Below are positions 8,678-17,142 of a stretch of DNA of 64,000 nucleotides, piece by piece. This stretch comes from Neobacillus endophyticus (GTDB lineage Bacteria > Bacillota > Bacilli > Bacillales > Cytobacillaceae). Positions within the stretch are counted from its first letter, which is position 1. Each line of letters starts with the position of its first letter. The DNA is taken from positions 4,918,001-4,982,000 of the forward strand of contig NZ_JABRWH010000001.1 of the NCBI RefSeq assembly GCF_013248975.1, in the 5' to 3' direction. The notes below the pieces were generated by a model that made no database searches, was not told where the DNA came from, and saw only the letters and a list, made by a program, of their open reading frames with translations. A program made the translations under genes and the position numbers.

Positions 8678-9097
8678 TTAACTATGGGTGAAACCTACAT
8701 AATACGTTTTATTTATTCTCTTCAAGGGCATTGATTTAAATTTTAAATCTCCTAATTGAGTTTTAAAATTGTATTCCTTTCCGCAATCCAAACATTTCAC
8801 AATTGAATATAGTGATGTTACGGTAAAAATGTGCAAACATTCAGGACAAAAACCTTCCATTGCCATTCTGTTCGTTTCATTACCGAAAAAGATAATGGGC
8901 ATTCCATTGATAAATTCCATATCCAAATTAGTATATGGGGCATTTTCTTTCAGAACAGGTACCCAAGTAATTCCCAATATCAGATTCGCTACTTCCTCTA
9001 CCTTCTCTATATCACTTTTAATAAATGGATCATAAACTGATATAACCGTATCTATTAAACTGGACTTTATTTCTCTAAAAAAATCAATGCGCCTCAT
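8678..9097 (-). CDS. Unrecognised zinc-ribbon protein in the hydrogenase operon
   Basis: I do not recognise this 139-residue protein. It has a helical-looking N-terminal half and a C-terminal zinc ribbon, CPEC (about 86-89) with CLDC about 17 residues later. The ATG at 9097 overlaps the endopeptidase stop as ATGA and has GGAG about 9 bases upstream. It sits between the endopeptidase gene and hypA, so it is translated as part of the operon. It is not an obvious HyaE/HupG, HyaF/HupH, HupK or rubredoxin-like HupI protein. A role as an extra maturation or Fe-S/nickel handling factor is inference from position. Confidence 0.75.
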   Translation of the reverse strand: MRRIDFFREIKSSLIDTVISVYDPFIKSDIEKVEEVANLILGITWVPVLKENAPYTNLDMEFINGMPIIFFGNETNRMAMEGFCPECLHIFTVTSLYSIVKCLDCGKEYNFKTQLGDLKFKSMPLKRINKTYYVGFTHS

Positions 9098-9579
9098 CGG
9101 ACATTGCTCCAGCAATTGACTTGATCAATCACCTCTTTAGCAAGGTCTCCTAGTTTTTCCTGGTTTGTTTTTGTTAATTCAACGCCTAAATCTAATGATG
9201 ATGGCTGCATCCCAAACATAACTACTTGCTTAGGATATCGCTCCCGCATTTTAGCCGCCAACAATACTTCCTGAAAACCAAGTTGATGAATCGACATCTT
9301 AATACCGAAATAGGCAGGAATTTCTTCTCCCTCTAATTTCATTATGGTTCCTCCCTCTTTTCCGGCATTAATCGCATCAATAATAATCAAATTCTCCGCA
9401 TCCTCAACAGGTCCAAGTAATTTCATTCCATCAGTCATTCCTTCAATAATTTCAACATTTTCATAATCTTGTAATGCACTCTCAAGAAGTGGTAAAAGAT
9501 GAATGCCAACACTCTCGTCAGAGAAGAGAGTGTTGCCAATTCCTAATATGGTTATTTTTGTCCTGTTTTGATTATTCAT
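9094..9579 (-). CDS. hyaD: Hydrogenase maturation endopeptidase (HyaD/HupD family)
   Basis: A 161-residue nickel-sensing protease that removes the C-terminal tail of the large subunit once nickel is in place. GIGNTLFSDESVG near the N-terminus carries the first acidic nickel ligand, followed by IIDAINAGKEGG with a second Asp and MSIHQLGFQEVL with the His. The frame is open up to 9663, but the ATG at 9579 places the family's usual start just before TKITILGIGN. It overlaps the cytochrome gene by 8 bases. Its substrate should be the large subunit at 10375-12093. Confidence 0.93.
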   Translation of the reverse strand: MNNQNRTKITILGIGNTLFSDESVGIHLLPLLESALQDYENVEIIEGMTDGMKLLGPVEDAENLIIIDAINAGKEGGTIMKLEGEEIPAYFGIKMSIHQLGFQEVLLAAKMRERYPKQVVMFGMQPSSLDLGVELTKTNQEKLGDLAKEVIDQVNCWSNVR

Positions 9580-10372
9580 TTTTATCACCCACTGATTTGC
9601 TTGGCTCTGTTTTGTAGCCGGTAAACATAGATGAAATAGATCCGTTCTTTTCCAAATAATCATCGCGGAAAGCCATATAAATGTGAATAACCATAAATAA
9701 CATCATCCCCCATGCCATAAGGTGATGCCAGGAACGTATAGAATAGCTGTCTCCTAACACATATTTTACCCAGCTGAACAATTTTGCCCAGAAGGATTCA
9801 GGCTGAGGTTCAAAATACATATAATACCCCGTCAGCATAAGAACCCATGAGCCAAAGAAACAGAAGATCCAATAGCTTAGCTGTGCCAATGGATTATGAC
9901 CGATATAATGAGGTTTTTTATTTTTCAAAAACAAATAGAATTTAATTGTTTCAAATACTTCTATCCAAAATATCCACCTGAACGGATTGGATTTTGAGAA
10001 TTTATTGCCAATTGCCGCCCAAAATAATCGATACATTAGGTTGATCGTAAAAATAAAGGCAGCGGAAAAGTGTATGTACCGCATCCAGCCCATTAAGTTT
10101 GAAAAATAAGCTTCTTCCGGTATTAGTGCAGAGGAAAAAGGTTTTCCAATGTAAATACCGGTAATCATTAATAGTACAATTGCCAGCGCGTTGATCCAGT
10201 GGAAAATACGCACTGGTAATTGCCAAACATATACTCTTACTTCATTAATAATAGGTTTAAAGACAATCGGTTTCTCAGGATGAAAGGAATTTTCGCTATT
10301 GATACCAACCGATTGATTTGATAAGGGTTTTGGCGGAAGTGTCGGCAATTTAGGTGCACCCATTTTTTTCAC
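9572..10372 (-). CDS. hyaC: Hydrogenase cytochrome b subunit
   Basis: A 266-residue HyaC/HupC-type diheme cytochrome b that passes electrons from the small subunit to quinone. Four hydrophobic segments are visible (about 57-77, 105-125, 160-185 and 215-235) with histidines at the membrane faces (FHWINAL, YIHFSAAF, WHHLMAWGMMLFMVIHIY) that fit heme ligation. It has an unusually long, proline-rich N-terminal extension of about 45 residues before the usual family start. It lies 3 bases downstream of the large-subunit gene. Confidence 0.93.
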   Translation of the reverse strand: MKKMGAPKLPTLPPKPLSNQSVGINSENSFHPEKPIVFKPIINEVRVYVWQLPVRIFHWINALAIVLLMITGIYIGKPFSSALIPEEAYFSNLMGWMRYIHFSAAFIFTINLMYRLFWAAIGNKFSKSNPFRWIFWIEVFETIKFYLFLKNKKPHYIGHNPLAQLSYWIFCFFGSWVLMLTGYYMYFEPQPESFWAKLFSWVKYVLGDSYSIRSWHHLMAWGMMLFMVIHIYMAFRDDYLEKNGSISSMFTGYKTEPSKSVGDKNE

Positions 10373-10374
10373 TC

Positions 10375-12093
10375 CTATCCTAAACGAATTTCAATCGATT
10401 TGTTCGTTTCCAAATCTGTTAAATGAACCGCACAAGCAAGACATGGATCAAAAGAGTGAATGATCCGCAAGATTTCCAGCGGTTGATTTTTATTCAGCAT
10501 CGGTGTCCCTTTTAGTGCCGCCTCATAAGCTCCAATTTTATTATTATGGTCCCGAGGCGAAGCATTCCATGTCGTCGGTACTACTGCCTGATAGTTCTTA
10601 GTCTTTCCATTTTCTATATCAATCCAGTGTCCAAGAGCTCCACGCGGTGCTTCCATCCAGCCGACCCCTTTTGCACTGCTTGGCCATGTACTTGGATCCC
10701 ATTTTGTTAGGTCAAATGTGACCTGATTCCCATTTTTAATATTCTTCAACAGCTCATCCATGTCTTTCCGCATCCAGCCGGATATTAATACTGTTTCTAT
10801 ACCACGGGCAACCGTCCGGCCCAAAGCAGATTGCAATGCAGCTAATGGTAAATTAAGCTTCTTAAGAGTATCATTAACAATATTGACGATTTCCGCCTTT
10901 CCGGCAGCATAACCAACCATCATTCTGGCAAGAGGACCTGTTTCCATCGGTTCTTCCTTCCACCTTGGAGATTTTAACCAACTATACTGCTTGTTTGTAT
11001 CTAGTTGTTTAAACGGTGCTTTAGGTCCTGTATAATGGAAGGTTGTCTCCCCTTGGAACGGGTGTTTTCCACCGCTAGGACGTCCATCATACGTATACCA
11101 GGAATGATCAATAAACTCTTTTATCTGATTTGGCTCTTTCAGATCAACATCCAGAACCTCATTTAAATTTCCATTCAGTACGATTCCCCTTGGCATTCGG
11201 TATAACTTGTAATTATAAATATCACCTATTGAAAAATCACCGTAGCATAAATAATTATTTATTCCACCTCCATATGTCCAGTCCTTATAATAAGACCCGA
11301 TCGCAAGAAGGTCAGGAATATATACTTGTGTTACAAAATCACGTGCTTGATCAATCAGCTGGGATACATGCATTAGTCTTTCTGCATTTATTCCATTATC
11401 GCTATCAATATCAAGTGGCGTTGCCATACCACCGACAACATAATGCGGGTGCGGGTTTTTACCACCAAAGATGGTATGTATTTTGACGATTTCTTTCTGC
11501 CAATCCAGCGCTTCCAAGTAGTGGGCTACCGCAAGTAAATTGACTTCGGGAGGCAATTTATATGCTTTATGACCCCAATAACCATTGGCAAAGATTCCTA
11601 GCTGACCACTTTCAATTAGTTTTTTCAATTTGTTTTGGACATCAGTGAAATAACCAGGAGATGATTTTGGCCAGTTTGAAATGGATTGCGCAATTCGTGA
11701 GGTCTCTGCAGTATTTGCTTTTGTTGCACTTACAATATCTACCCAATCCAAGGCGTGCAAATGATAAAAATGTACTACGTGGTCATGTATAAAAATGACT
11801 TCATTCATAATATCCCTAATTAAATGGGCATTTCTCGGGATGTTTATTTTAAGGGCGTCCTCAACAGACCGAATAGAAGCAAGTGCATGTACTGTCGTAC
11901 AAACGCCACATATTCGCTGCACATAGGCCCAAACATCTCTTGGATCACGGTCCTTAACAATTAACTCCAGCCCACGGACAGCTGTCCCCGAGCTATAAGC
12001 ATTCTTTATGACTCCTTTTTCATCCAAATCGACTTCAATTCGTAAATGCCCTTCAATTCTTGTAATCGGATCTACAACTAAACGCTCACTCAT
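10375..12093 (-). CDS. hyaB: [NiFe] hydrogenase large subunit
   Basis: A 572-residue catalytic subunit of a group 1 respiratory uptake hydrogenase. The two nickel-binding CxxC motifs are present: RICGVC at 60-65 and DPCLACAVH at 549-557. The processing site follows His557, leaving a 15-residue tail to be removed by the endopeptidase encoded at 9094-9579. The start ATG overlaps the small-subunit stop as ATGA. All active-site cysteines are intact. Subgroup (for example 1d) cannot be fixed without a tree. Confidence 0.97.
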   Translation of the reverse strand: MSERLVVDPITRIEGHLRIEVDLDEKGVIKNAYSSGTAVRGLELIVKDRDPRDVWAYVQRICGVCTTVHALASIRSVEDALKINIPRNAHLIRDIMNEVIFIHDHVVHFYHLHALDWVDIVSATKANTAETSRIAQSISNWPKSSPGYFTDVQNKLKKLIESGQLGIFANGYWGHKAYKLPPEVNLLAVAHYLEALDWQKEIVKIHTIFGGKNPHPHYVVGGMATPLDIDSDNGINAERLMHVSQLIDQARDFVTQVYIPDLLAIGSYYKDWTYGGGINNYLCYGDFSIGDIYNYKLYRMPRGIVLNGNLNEVLDVDLKEPNQIKEFIDHSWYTYDGRPSGGKHPFQGETTFHYTGPKAPFKQLDTNKQYSWLKSPRWKEEPMETGPLARMMVGYAAGKAEIVNIVNDTLKKLNLPLAALQSALGRTVARGIETVLISGWMRKDMDELLKNIKNGNQVTFDLTKWDPSTWPSSAKGVGWMEAPRGALGHWIDIENGKTKNYQAVVPTTWNASPRDHNNKIGAYEAALKGTPMLNKNQPLEILRIIHSFDPCLACAVHLTDLETNKSIEIRLG

Positions 12094-13163
12094 ACTTCTC
12101 CACCTCGTTTGTCATCTATCTTCTTCTTAGCAACAGTACCGGCTGCATGAACAGCTATACCAGCAGTAGTCACTCCAATGGCAGCTAGACCGACTGTATC
12201 TGGATTAATTGTCGTTTGCGTCCCAGGAATTCTTGCTCTTCTTGTAAAGAATGACCCATTATCCCAGAAATTTCTTTCAGCACAGCCGATACACGGATTT
12301 CCTGATTGAATTGGATAGCTTACCCCTCCATTCCAGCGCATTTCTGCGCAAGAATTATACGTGGTAGGTCCTTTACATCCTACCTTATATAAGCAATAAC
12401 CTTGTTTAGCACCCTCATCATCGAAAGATTCAACAAACAAGCCGGCATCAAAATAAGCCCTCCGATTACATTTATCATGAATGCGGTGGCGGTAAAAGGC
12501 TTTGGGGCGGCCGAATTGGTCCAATTCAGGCAGCTTGCCAAAAGTGATCATATGAGCAATAACTCCTGTCATGACTTCTGCAATCGGTGGACAGCCTGGT
12601 ACAAGGATGACAGGAGTATTACTTACAAAATCAGTTACTGGTTTAGCACCAGTAGGATTGGGATGTGCCGCTGCAATTCCGCCCCAAGATGAACACGAAC
12701 CGTAGGCGATGATCGCTTTTGCCCCTGTTGACATTTCCAAAAATGTGTCTTTGCATGATTTTCCACCAACTGTTAGGAAGGATTCATCACTCGGGATACT
12801 CCCCTCAACTGCTAGGATATATTGACCCTTAAAGTCATTTAGAACTTGCTCCATAGAGCCTTCTGCTTGATATCCCGAAGGTGCGGAAAGAACTTCGGAA
12901 TATTCGAGGGAAATCATTTGCAGTAATACACTTTCTGTTTTAGGCTGTGATGAACGAATAAATGACTCAGAACATCCAGTACAATCTTGAAATTGCAGCC
13001 AAACGACAGGTACTCTTGAATTTGTTTCCATCGCTTTTACTACTCTATCTGATTGTGTATACTCCAAGCCGAGTACTGCTGCAAGGGCAGTGCACATTTT
13101 CAAAAAATCCCTGCGTGTAAACCCATGTTCCATTGCGGCTTCATATACGGTTCTCTGTTTCTT
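12090..13163 (-). CDS. hyaA: [NiFe] hydrogenase small subunit with Tat signal
   Basis: A 357-residue iron-sulfur subunit that carries electrons from the active site to cytochrome b. The N-terminus has a twin-arginine motif, TRRDFLK (17-23), followed by a hydrophobic stretch, so the folded dimer is exported by Tat. Cluster ligands are seen at DCTGCSES, YGSCSSWGG and PGCPP (proximal) and in the C-terminal half at HDKC, GYCLYKVGCKGP and CIGCAE (medial and distal). A hydrophobic C-terminal segment (about 320-342) should anchor it. The ATG at 13163 has GGAGGAG 7 bases upstream; an earlier in-frame start at 13205 would spoil the signal peptide. Confidence 0.96.
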   Translation of the reverse strand, partial: KKQRTVYEAAMEHGFTRRDFLKMCTALAAVLGLEYTQSDRVVKAMETNSRVPVVWLQFQDCTGCSESFIRSSQPKTESVLLQMISLEYSEVLSAPSGYQAEGSMEQVLNDFKGQYILAVEGSIPSDESFLTVGGKSCKDTFLEMSTGAKAIIAYGSCSSWGGIAAAHPNPTGAKPVTDFVSNTPVILVPGCPPIAEVMTGVIAHMITFGKLPELDQFGRPKAFYRHRIHDKCNRRAYFDAGLFVESFDDEGAKQGYCLYKVGCKGPTTYNSCAEMRWNGGVSYPIQSGNPCIGCAERNFWDNGSFFTRRARIPGTQTTINPDTVGLAAIGVTTAGIAVHAAGTVAKKKIDDKRGGEV

Positions 13164-13205
13164 CATCCGCGTTCTCCTCCACTTAACATGAATATAGAAA
13201 AACAC

Positions 13206-13504
13206 TTGATTTCAAGAAAATTTTAGTATAATTTGGTTCCTCCGTCCTAAATTTCCGAAAAAGTACACAAAGAATTCTTAACTATGTTTTTATAGTTACA
13301 TTAGTTAAAAACGTATAAACGTTAATAATATGAAACTATTAATATTCTTTATTGATTTCCGTTTAATCAGTTAACTGCTAATAGTGATTCCGTAGAGAAC
13401 CACTTAGAGCATAGGTCTACGGTGCCTAAAGAGTGTTAAAATCATCATATCAATCAGGAATACTATAAAGTGCTTTAGGAATATGAAATACGATGGTATA
13501 AAAA
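13206..13504 (-). promoter_or_regulatory. Upstream region of the hydrogenase operon
   Basis: About 300 bases without a gene between the tatC terminator and hyaA. On the minus strand a TATACT (13226-13231 region) could be the -10, but there is no good -35, as expected for an activated promoter. Two dyads stand out: AACGT/ACGTT spaced by 4 bases (13310-13323) and CCGTAGA/TCTACGG (13390-13422) around a 19-base interior. No FNR-like TGTGA-N6-TCACA site was found. The regulator is unknown. Confidence 0.4.
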
Positions 13505-13535
13505 ATACCTTAAGAGTAGAGATCTCTTAAGGTAT
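13505..13535 (-). terminator. Terminator after tatC
   Basis: A 12-bp perfect stem, ATACCTTAAGAG / CTCTTAAGGTAT, with a 7-base loop, followed on the minus strand by TTTTTTATA. It overlaps the tatC stop codon and separates tatAC from the hydrogenase operon, so the latter needs its own promoter. Confidence 0.85.
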
Positions 13536-14266
13536 TATGCTTCCCATAATTCAATTTGCTGCTGTTTTTTTAGCCGCTTACGGTGAACGATCTTTGATAG
13601 ATTGATGCTCACTTCATAAAGCAGGAACAGCGGAAGGGTTACAACAAAATCGGACATGAAGTCTGGCGGTGTTATGACCACTGCTATTAAAACAAGTACA
13701 AAATAAGCATATTTCCTAATTTTCGCCAGAACAAATGGATTAATTATGCCAAGTGCTGTTAAAAACATAACCACAACAGGAATCTCAAATAGGATACCAA
13801 ATGGAATAGTCATATTCATGATAAAACTAAAATATCGTTCGGCTGTAAAATTGGTAGCAAACATTCCTTGACTAATATTTACCAAAAGGCGATATACCAT
13901 TGGAAAAATGACAAAATACCCGAATGCCAATCCGGAAATAAACAGAAAAAATAACACTGGCACATATGTCAAAGTTATCTTTCGTTCAATGGGTTTTAAG
14001 GCTGGTTTCACAAACAGCCATATTTGTAATGCGAGAACCGGGATTGTGCCTGTAACCGCAACAACTGTTGCCAGCATGAAATAAACCCACATAATATCAC
14101 TGGGACCTAACACCAGTAGTTTAGCATCTCCTGCAAACCATTTATAAATATCATCCACGTAAATAAAACCAGCGATAAAGAAGATGATAAATGATAAGAG
14201 GCAAATGATCATTCTTTTACGTAATTCTTCCAAATGCTCAACTAAATTTAACTCTTTATCTTCCAT
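13535..14266 (-). CDS. tatC: TatC, twin-arginine translocase receptor subunit
   Basis: A 243-residue TatC that recognises twin-arginine signal peptides and with TatA exports folded proteins. It opens with the conserved LVEHLEELRKRM motif and has six hydrophobic segments; the F-x-x-G and P residues of the family (SGLAFGYFVIFP; VITPPDFMSD) are visible. Placed directly upstream of the hydrogenase genes, whose small subunit has a Tat signal, this pair is likely the hydrogenase's export system, as B. subtilis TatAyCy and TatAdCd each serve particular substrates. Confidence 0.95.
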   Translation of the reverse strand: MEDKELNLVEHLEELRKRMIICLLSFIIFFIAGFIYVDDIYKWFAGDAKLLVLGPSDIMWVYFMLATVVAVTGTIPVLALQIWLFVKPALKPIERKITLTYVPVLFFLFISGLAFGYFVIFPMVYRLLVNISQGMFATNFTAERYFSFIMNMTIPFGILFEIPVVVMFLTALGIINPFVLAKIRKYAYFVLVLIAVVITPPDFMSDFVVTLPLFLLYEVSINLSKIVHRKRLKKQQQIELWEA

Positions 14267-14300
14267 TTGTTTCTCCTGCCATTTTTAATCTCTAGAAGAA

Positions 14301-14329
14301 AAGGTGCAAGACAGGATATCTCGCACCTT
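14301..14329 (-). promoter_or_regulatory. Hairpin between tatA and tatC
   Basis: On the minus strand AAGGTGC and GCACCTT flank a 15-base interior that can pair further, followed by TTCTTC. It lies in the 61-base gap between tatA and tatC and overlaps the tatA stop. A weak terminator or RNA-stabilising hairpin here would give more TatA than TatC, which Tat systems need. That role is inference. Confidence 0.5.
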
Positions 14330-14522
14330 ATTTTGTCTGTTTTTTCTTTTCATCTACACTGCCATTCATTACATCATCTGTAAGCTCTCTAGTTGAATTC
14401 TTAAATTCTTTAAATGTTTGGCCGAATGCTTTCCCTATTTCCGGAAGTTTTTTTGGACCAAAAATAATTAAAGCCAGCAATAATATTAAAATTAACCCCG
14501 GTATTCCGATATTCGATAACAT
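14328..14522 (-). CDS. tatA: TatA, twin-arginine translocase pore subunit
   Basis: A 64-residue TatA with the standard plan: short N-terminus, one membrane segment (about 5-20, [17 protein letters not shown]), the [10 protein letters not shown] hinge, an amphipathic helix ([17 protein letters not shown]) and a charged tail. An AGGAGG-like site precedes the ATG. It forms an operon with tatC. A TATAAT on the minus strand at 14562-14567 is the likely -10, without a clear -35. Confidence 0.95.
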   Translation of the reverse strand: MLSNIGIPGLILILLLALIIFGPKKLPEIGKAFGQTFKEFKNSTRELTDDVMNGSVDEKKKQTK

Positions 14523-14736
14523 AGATATACCTCCTCTTCAATTGTTGTCAGCCCTACAAAGATTATAGTATGTATCTATTATTTTGAGTAAAATTAAAGC
14601 ACTTTTTCATAGGAAATTCACAATATCATCTAAGATATTTTTATAACCAAAAAAAGGATTTTTTTACCTATTATTAATGTATCAATTGCAGTTTATGAAG
14701 TCAATCACCCTTAATTTATGGAATTTTTAAAATATT

Positions 14737-14765
14737 TTGACGTTTACTTGTTTTTTGCATATAAT
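14737..14765 (+). promoter_or_regulatory. Sigma-A promoter for the 81-residue gene
   Basis: TTGACG (14737-14742), a 17-base spacer, and TATAAT (14760-14765) make a near-consensus sigma-A promoter reading into the gene at 14822. The transcribed leader would be about 50 bases. Confidence 0.8.
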
Positions 14766-14821
14766 TTGAACATATGTAACATATAGATTTGAAATATAAT
14801 TTTAATAGAGGAAGTGATGGG

Positions 14822-15067
14822 ATGGAATTTTCACTTTTCAGTTTTGATGGAGCCCTTCCAGTTGAAGTTACAATTGATGATGATAATGGGAGATATTTAA
14901 TTCGAAAAAGCGACAGAAGCGGTGAATATTTTAATAGTCCCAAAGAATTAATTAATTGGGTTAAATCTAATTTTCGAGAAGAAGAATTTTGCCATCCACA
15001 CGAATTTCATTATATGCTTGCCAAATTAACGGAATATGAAATGAACGGATCTGTACCTAATTTTTAA
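14822..15067 (+). CDS. Hypothetical protein, 81 aa
   Basis: Not recognised. A small acidic soluble protein with no signal, membrane or cysteine motif, having a beta-rich first half (MEFSLFSFDGALPVEV) and a helical second half. The ATG at 14822 has GAGG about 10 bases upstream and lies behind a strong promoter. The longer frame from 14789 lacks a ribosome site. It stands alone between tatA (divergent) and dfrA (convergent) with its own terminator, so it looks like a real monocistronic gene. Confidence 0.65.
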   Translation: MEFSLFSFDGALPVEVTIDDDNGRYLIRKSDRSGEYFNSPKELINWVKSNFREEEFCHPHEFHYMLAKLTEYEMNGSVPNF

Positions 15068-15077
15068 TCCATAAAGA

Positions 15078-15108
15078 AATAAGCATCGGCAACATGCTGA
15101 TGCTTATT
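15078..15108 (+). terminator. Terminator of the 81-residue gene
   Basis: AATAAGCATC / GATGCTTATT, a 10-bp stem with an 11-base loop, followed by CTCTTTTCC on the plus strand. Confidence 0.75.
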
Positions 15109-15149
15109 CTCTTTTCCTTAATCGGCAATAAATAAGCAAATACTTTTGT

Positions 15150-15650
15150 TCAAATATTGTTTTTCTTAATTCGATCGTAGATTCTAAATTCATAATCATA
15201 TGGATTTTTTTCGTCTTGAATCCCTTTTTCACAGGAATCAAGGATCCAATCGTTCACATTAAATTCCGGAAAATATGTATCACCATTAAAATTTTCATGT
15301 ATTTGAGTAATATAGAGACGATCTGCAAAATGAAAAGTCTCTCTAAAAATCTCTGCCCCGCCAATGATAAAGTACTCTTTATGATGTCCCCGGCTAAAAC
15401 GAATAAATTCCTCTACTGAATGGAAAACCTTACATCCTTCCGACTGAAAATTAGTGTTTCGAGTAATGATAATATTTTCTCGTCCTGGAAGAACACGGCC
15501 GATGGATTCATGGGTTTTTCTTCCCATAACGACGGAATGTCCCATCGTAACTCGTTTAAAAAATTTCAAATCAGCTGGCAAATGCCACGGCAACTTGTTA
15601 TTTTTTCCGATTACCCGATTTTCATCCATTGCTACTATGAAAGAAATCAA
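15150..15650 (-). CDS. dfrA: Dihydrofolate reductase
   Basis: A 166-residue DHFR that reduces dihydrofolate with NADPH. Motifs: [24 protein letters not shown] (Trp of the Met20-type loop and the substrate-binding region), Asp in [21 protein letters not shown] (NADPH site), and IIGGAEIF. Its start overlaps the thymidylate synthase stop by ATGA. This pairing regenerates the dihydrofolate made by thymidylate synthase and matches B. subtilis thyB-dfrA order. Confidence 0.97.
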   Translation of the reverse strand: MISFIVAMDENRVIGKNNKLPWHLPADLKFFKRVTMGHSVVMGRKTHESIGRVLPGRENIIITRNTNFQSEGCKVFHSVEEFIRFSRGHHKEYFIIGGAEIFRETFHFADRLYITQIHENFNGDTYFPEFNVNDWILDSCEKGIQDEKNPYDYEFRIYDRIKKNNI

Positions 15651-16441
15651 ACACTAACCTCTCCTTTGATGTGCGGATGTGCGTCATAATTTTTTATTTC
15701 AAAATCCTCAAATTTGTAATCAAATATGGAAGATGGTTTTCTTTTAATTTCCAACTGAGGTGAATTCTTTGGTTCACGTGACAATTGAAGCTTTGCCTGT
15801 TCTAGATGATTCAGATATAGATGCACATCTCCTCCGGAAAAAATTAATTCTCCAACTTCCAAATCACATTGATGTGCAACCATATATGTCAAAAATGCAT
15901 AACTTGCAATATTATACGGAAGTCCCAAAAACGTATCAACCGATCTTTGCTGCCACATTAATGAAAGCTTGCCATTGGCAACATAAAATTGAAAGGCATA
16001 ATGGCATGGAGGCAATTTCATGTTTTCAATTTCGCCAACGTTCCAAGCATTTACAAGTAAACGCCTTGAGTTTGGGTTCTTTTTTATCTCACTTACTACT
16101 TGTTCAATTTGGTCGATAAATTCTCCGTTTTTCGTTTCCCATTTTCTCCACTGTGAACCGTATACAGGACCTAAATTACCTTGTTCATCTGCCCATTCAT
16201 CCCAGATTGAAACTCCATTTTCCTTCAAGTATTTGATATTCGTGTCTCCTTTTAGAAACCATAATAATTCGTGCAAAATGGATCTAATATGGAGCTTTTT
16301 GGTCGTAAGTAAAGGAAAACCCTCTTGTAAATCAAATCGAAGCTGACGGGCGAAAACTGAAATCGTTCCTGTGCCAGTTCGATCATCTTTTGTAACACCG
16401 TTTTCTAAAATGTCTTCTAACAAATTAAGATATTGTTGCAA
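15647..16441 (-). CDS. thyA: Thymidylate synthase (ThyA/ThyB type)
   Basis: A 264-residue folate-dependent thymidylate synthase converting dUMP to dTMP. The active-site Cys lies in [12 protein letters not shown] (about 146), with the dUMP phosphate arginines in [10 protein letters not shown] and [19 protein letters not shown]. It has the short form typical of E. coli ThyA and B. subtilis ThyB. The start is TTG at 16441, with AGGGGGA upstream. It is cotranscribed with dfrA. Confidence 0.97.
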   Translation of the reverse strand: MQQYLNLLEDILENGVTKDDRTGTGTISVFARQLRFDLQEGFPLLTTKKLHIRSILHELLWFLKGDTNIKYLKENGVSIWDEWADEQGNLGPVYGSQWRKWETKNGEFIDQIEQVVSEIKKNPNSRRLLVNAWNVGEIENMKLPPCHYAFQFYVANGKLSLMWQQRSVDTFLGLPYNIASYAFLTYMVAHQCDLEVGELIFSGGDVHLYLNHLEQAKLQLSREPKNSPQLEIKRKPSSIFDYKFEDFEIKNYDAHPHIKGEVSV

Positions 16442-16478
16442 CTCTAGTCCCCCTAAACAGATATTACTTAAACATTTC

Positions 16479-16513
16479 AGCTAAAAAGCTGCCAAATAGG
16501 CAGCTTTTTAGCT
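16479..16513 (-). terminator. Terminator after the distal TerD gene
   Basis: A 15-bp perfect stem, AGCTAAAAAGCTGCC / GGCAGCTTTTTAGCT, with a 5-base loop. It ends the Ter gene set just before thyA. Confidence 0.85.
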
Positions 16514-16516
16514 ATA

Positions 16517-17095
16517 TTATACTTCAAGTCCAAAACTTCTGCACAAAGATGCGAGTCCTCCGGCAAATCCGCTGCCTATGGCATTGAATTTCCAATCACC
16601 ATTATGGCGGTATAACTCACAAACCACAACAGCCGTTTCAACCGAAAAATCTTCTCCCAGATCAAATCTTAAAATTTCACGATTAGTTTCTTCATCCACA
16701 ACGCGGACAAATGCATTACTAACTTGTCCAAAATTTTGGTTTCTTTCTTCAGCATCATGAATAGTAACAGTTATTGCAATTCGCTGTACATGTGATGGCA
16801 CCTTGTTAAAATCAATTTTAATTTGCTCATCATCGCCTTCCCCTTCACCTGTGCGGTTATCGCCAGTATGCTCAACCGCACCAGAAGAATGTACCAAATT
16901 ATTATAAAAGATAAAATCTTCATCATGCATTACCCGATTATTCACATCCGTTAAAAATGCTGCAGCATCTAAATCAAAGTCATAACCACCGTGGTAACGG
17001 TTTGTATCCCAGCCAAGACCAATAATTACTTTCGTTAATCCAGGATTGGTTTTCGTTAAATCAATTCTCTGTCCTTTTGCTAAATTGATGCCCAT
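16517..17095 (-). CDS. TerD-family calcium-binding stress protein
   Basis: A 192-residue single TerD domain. It begins [20 protein letters not shown] and has the acidic metal-binding sets FDLDAAAF and [17 protein letters not shown], then the [16 protein letters not shown] strand and [26 protein letters not shown]. TerD proteins bind Ca2+ and associate with the membrane-linked TerC/TelA complex in general stress and tellurite resistance; B. subtilis YceD/YceE are close in length. The ATG at 17095 is chosen over an upstream in-frame ATG because it has the family N-terminus. It is the last gene of the Ter set. Confidence 0.93.
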   Translation of the reverse strand: MGINLAKGQRIDLTKTNPGLTKVIIGLGWDTNRYHGGYDFDLDAAAFLTDVNNRVMHDEDFIFYNNLVHSSGAVEHTGDNRTGEGEGDDEQIKIDFNKVPSHVQRIAITVTIHDAEERNQNFGQVSNAFVRVVDEETNREILRFDLGEDFSVETAVVVCELYRHNGDWKFNAIGSGFAGGLASLCRSFGLEV

Positions 17096-17142
17096 ACATT
17101 TCACCTCATTGATTATCAATTATTACTGGTTGACGCCATGTA

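Noticed and set aside
14767..14779. GAACATATGT-like LexA (DinR) site before the 81-residue gene
   Set aside because: The second half site has two mismatches to GTTCG, and the gene has no visible DNA-damage link.
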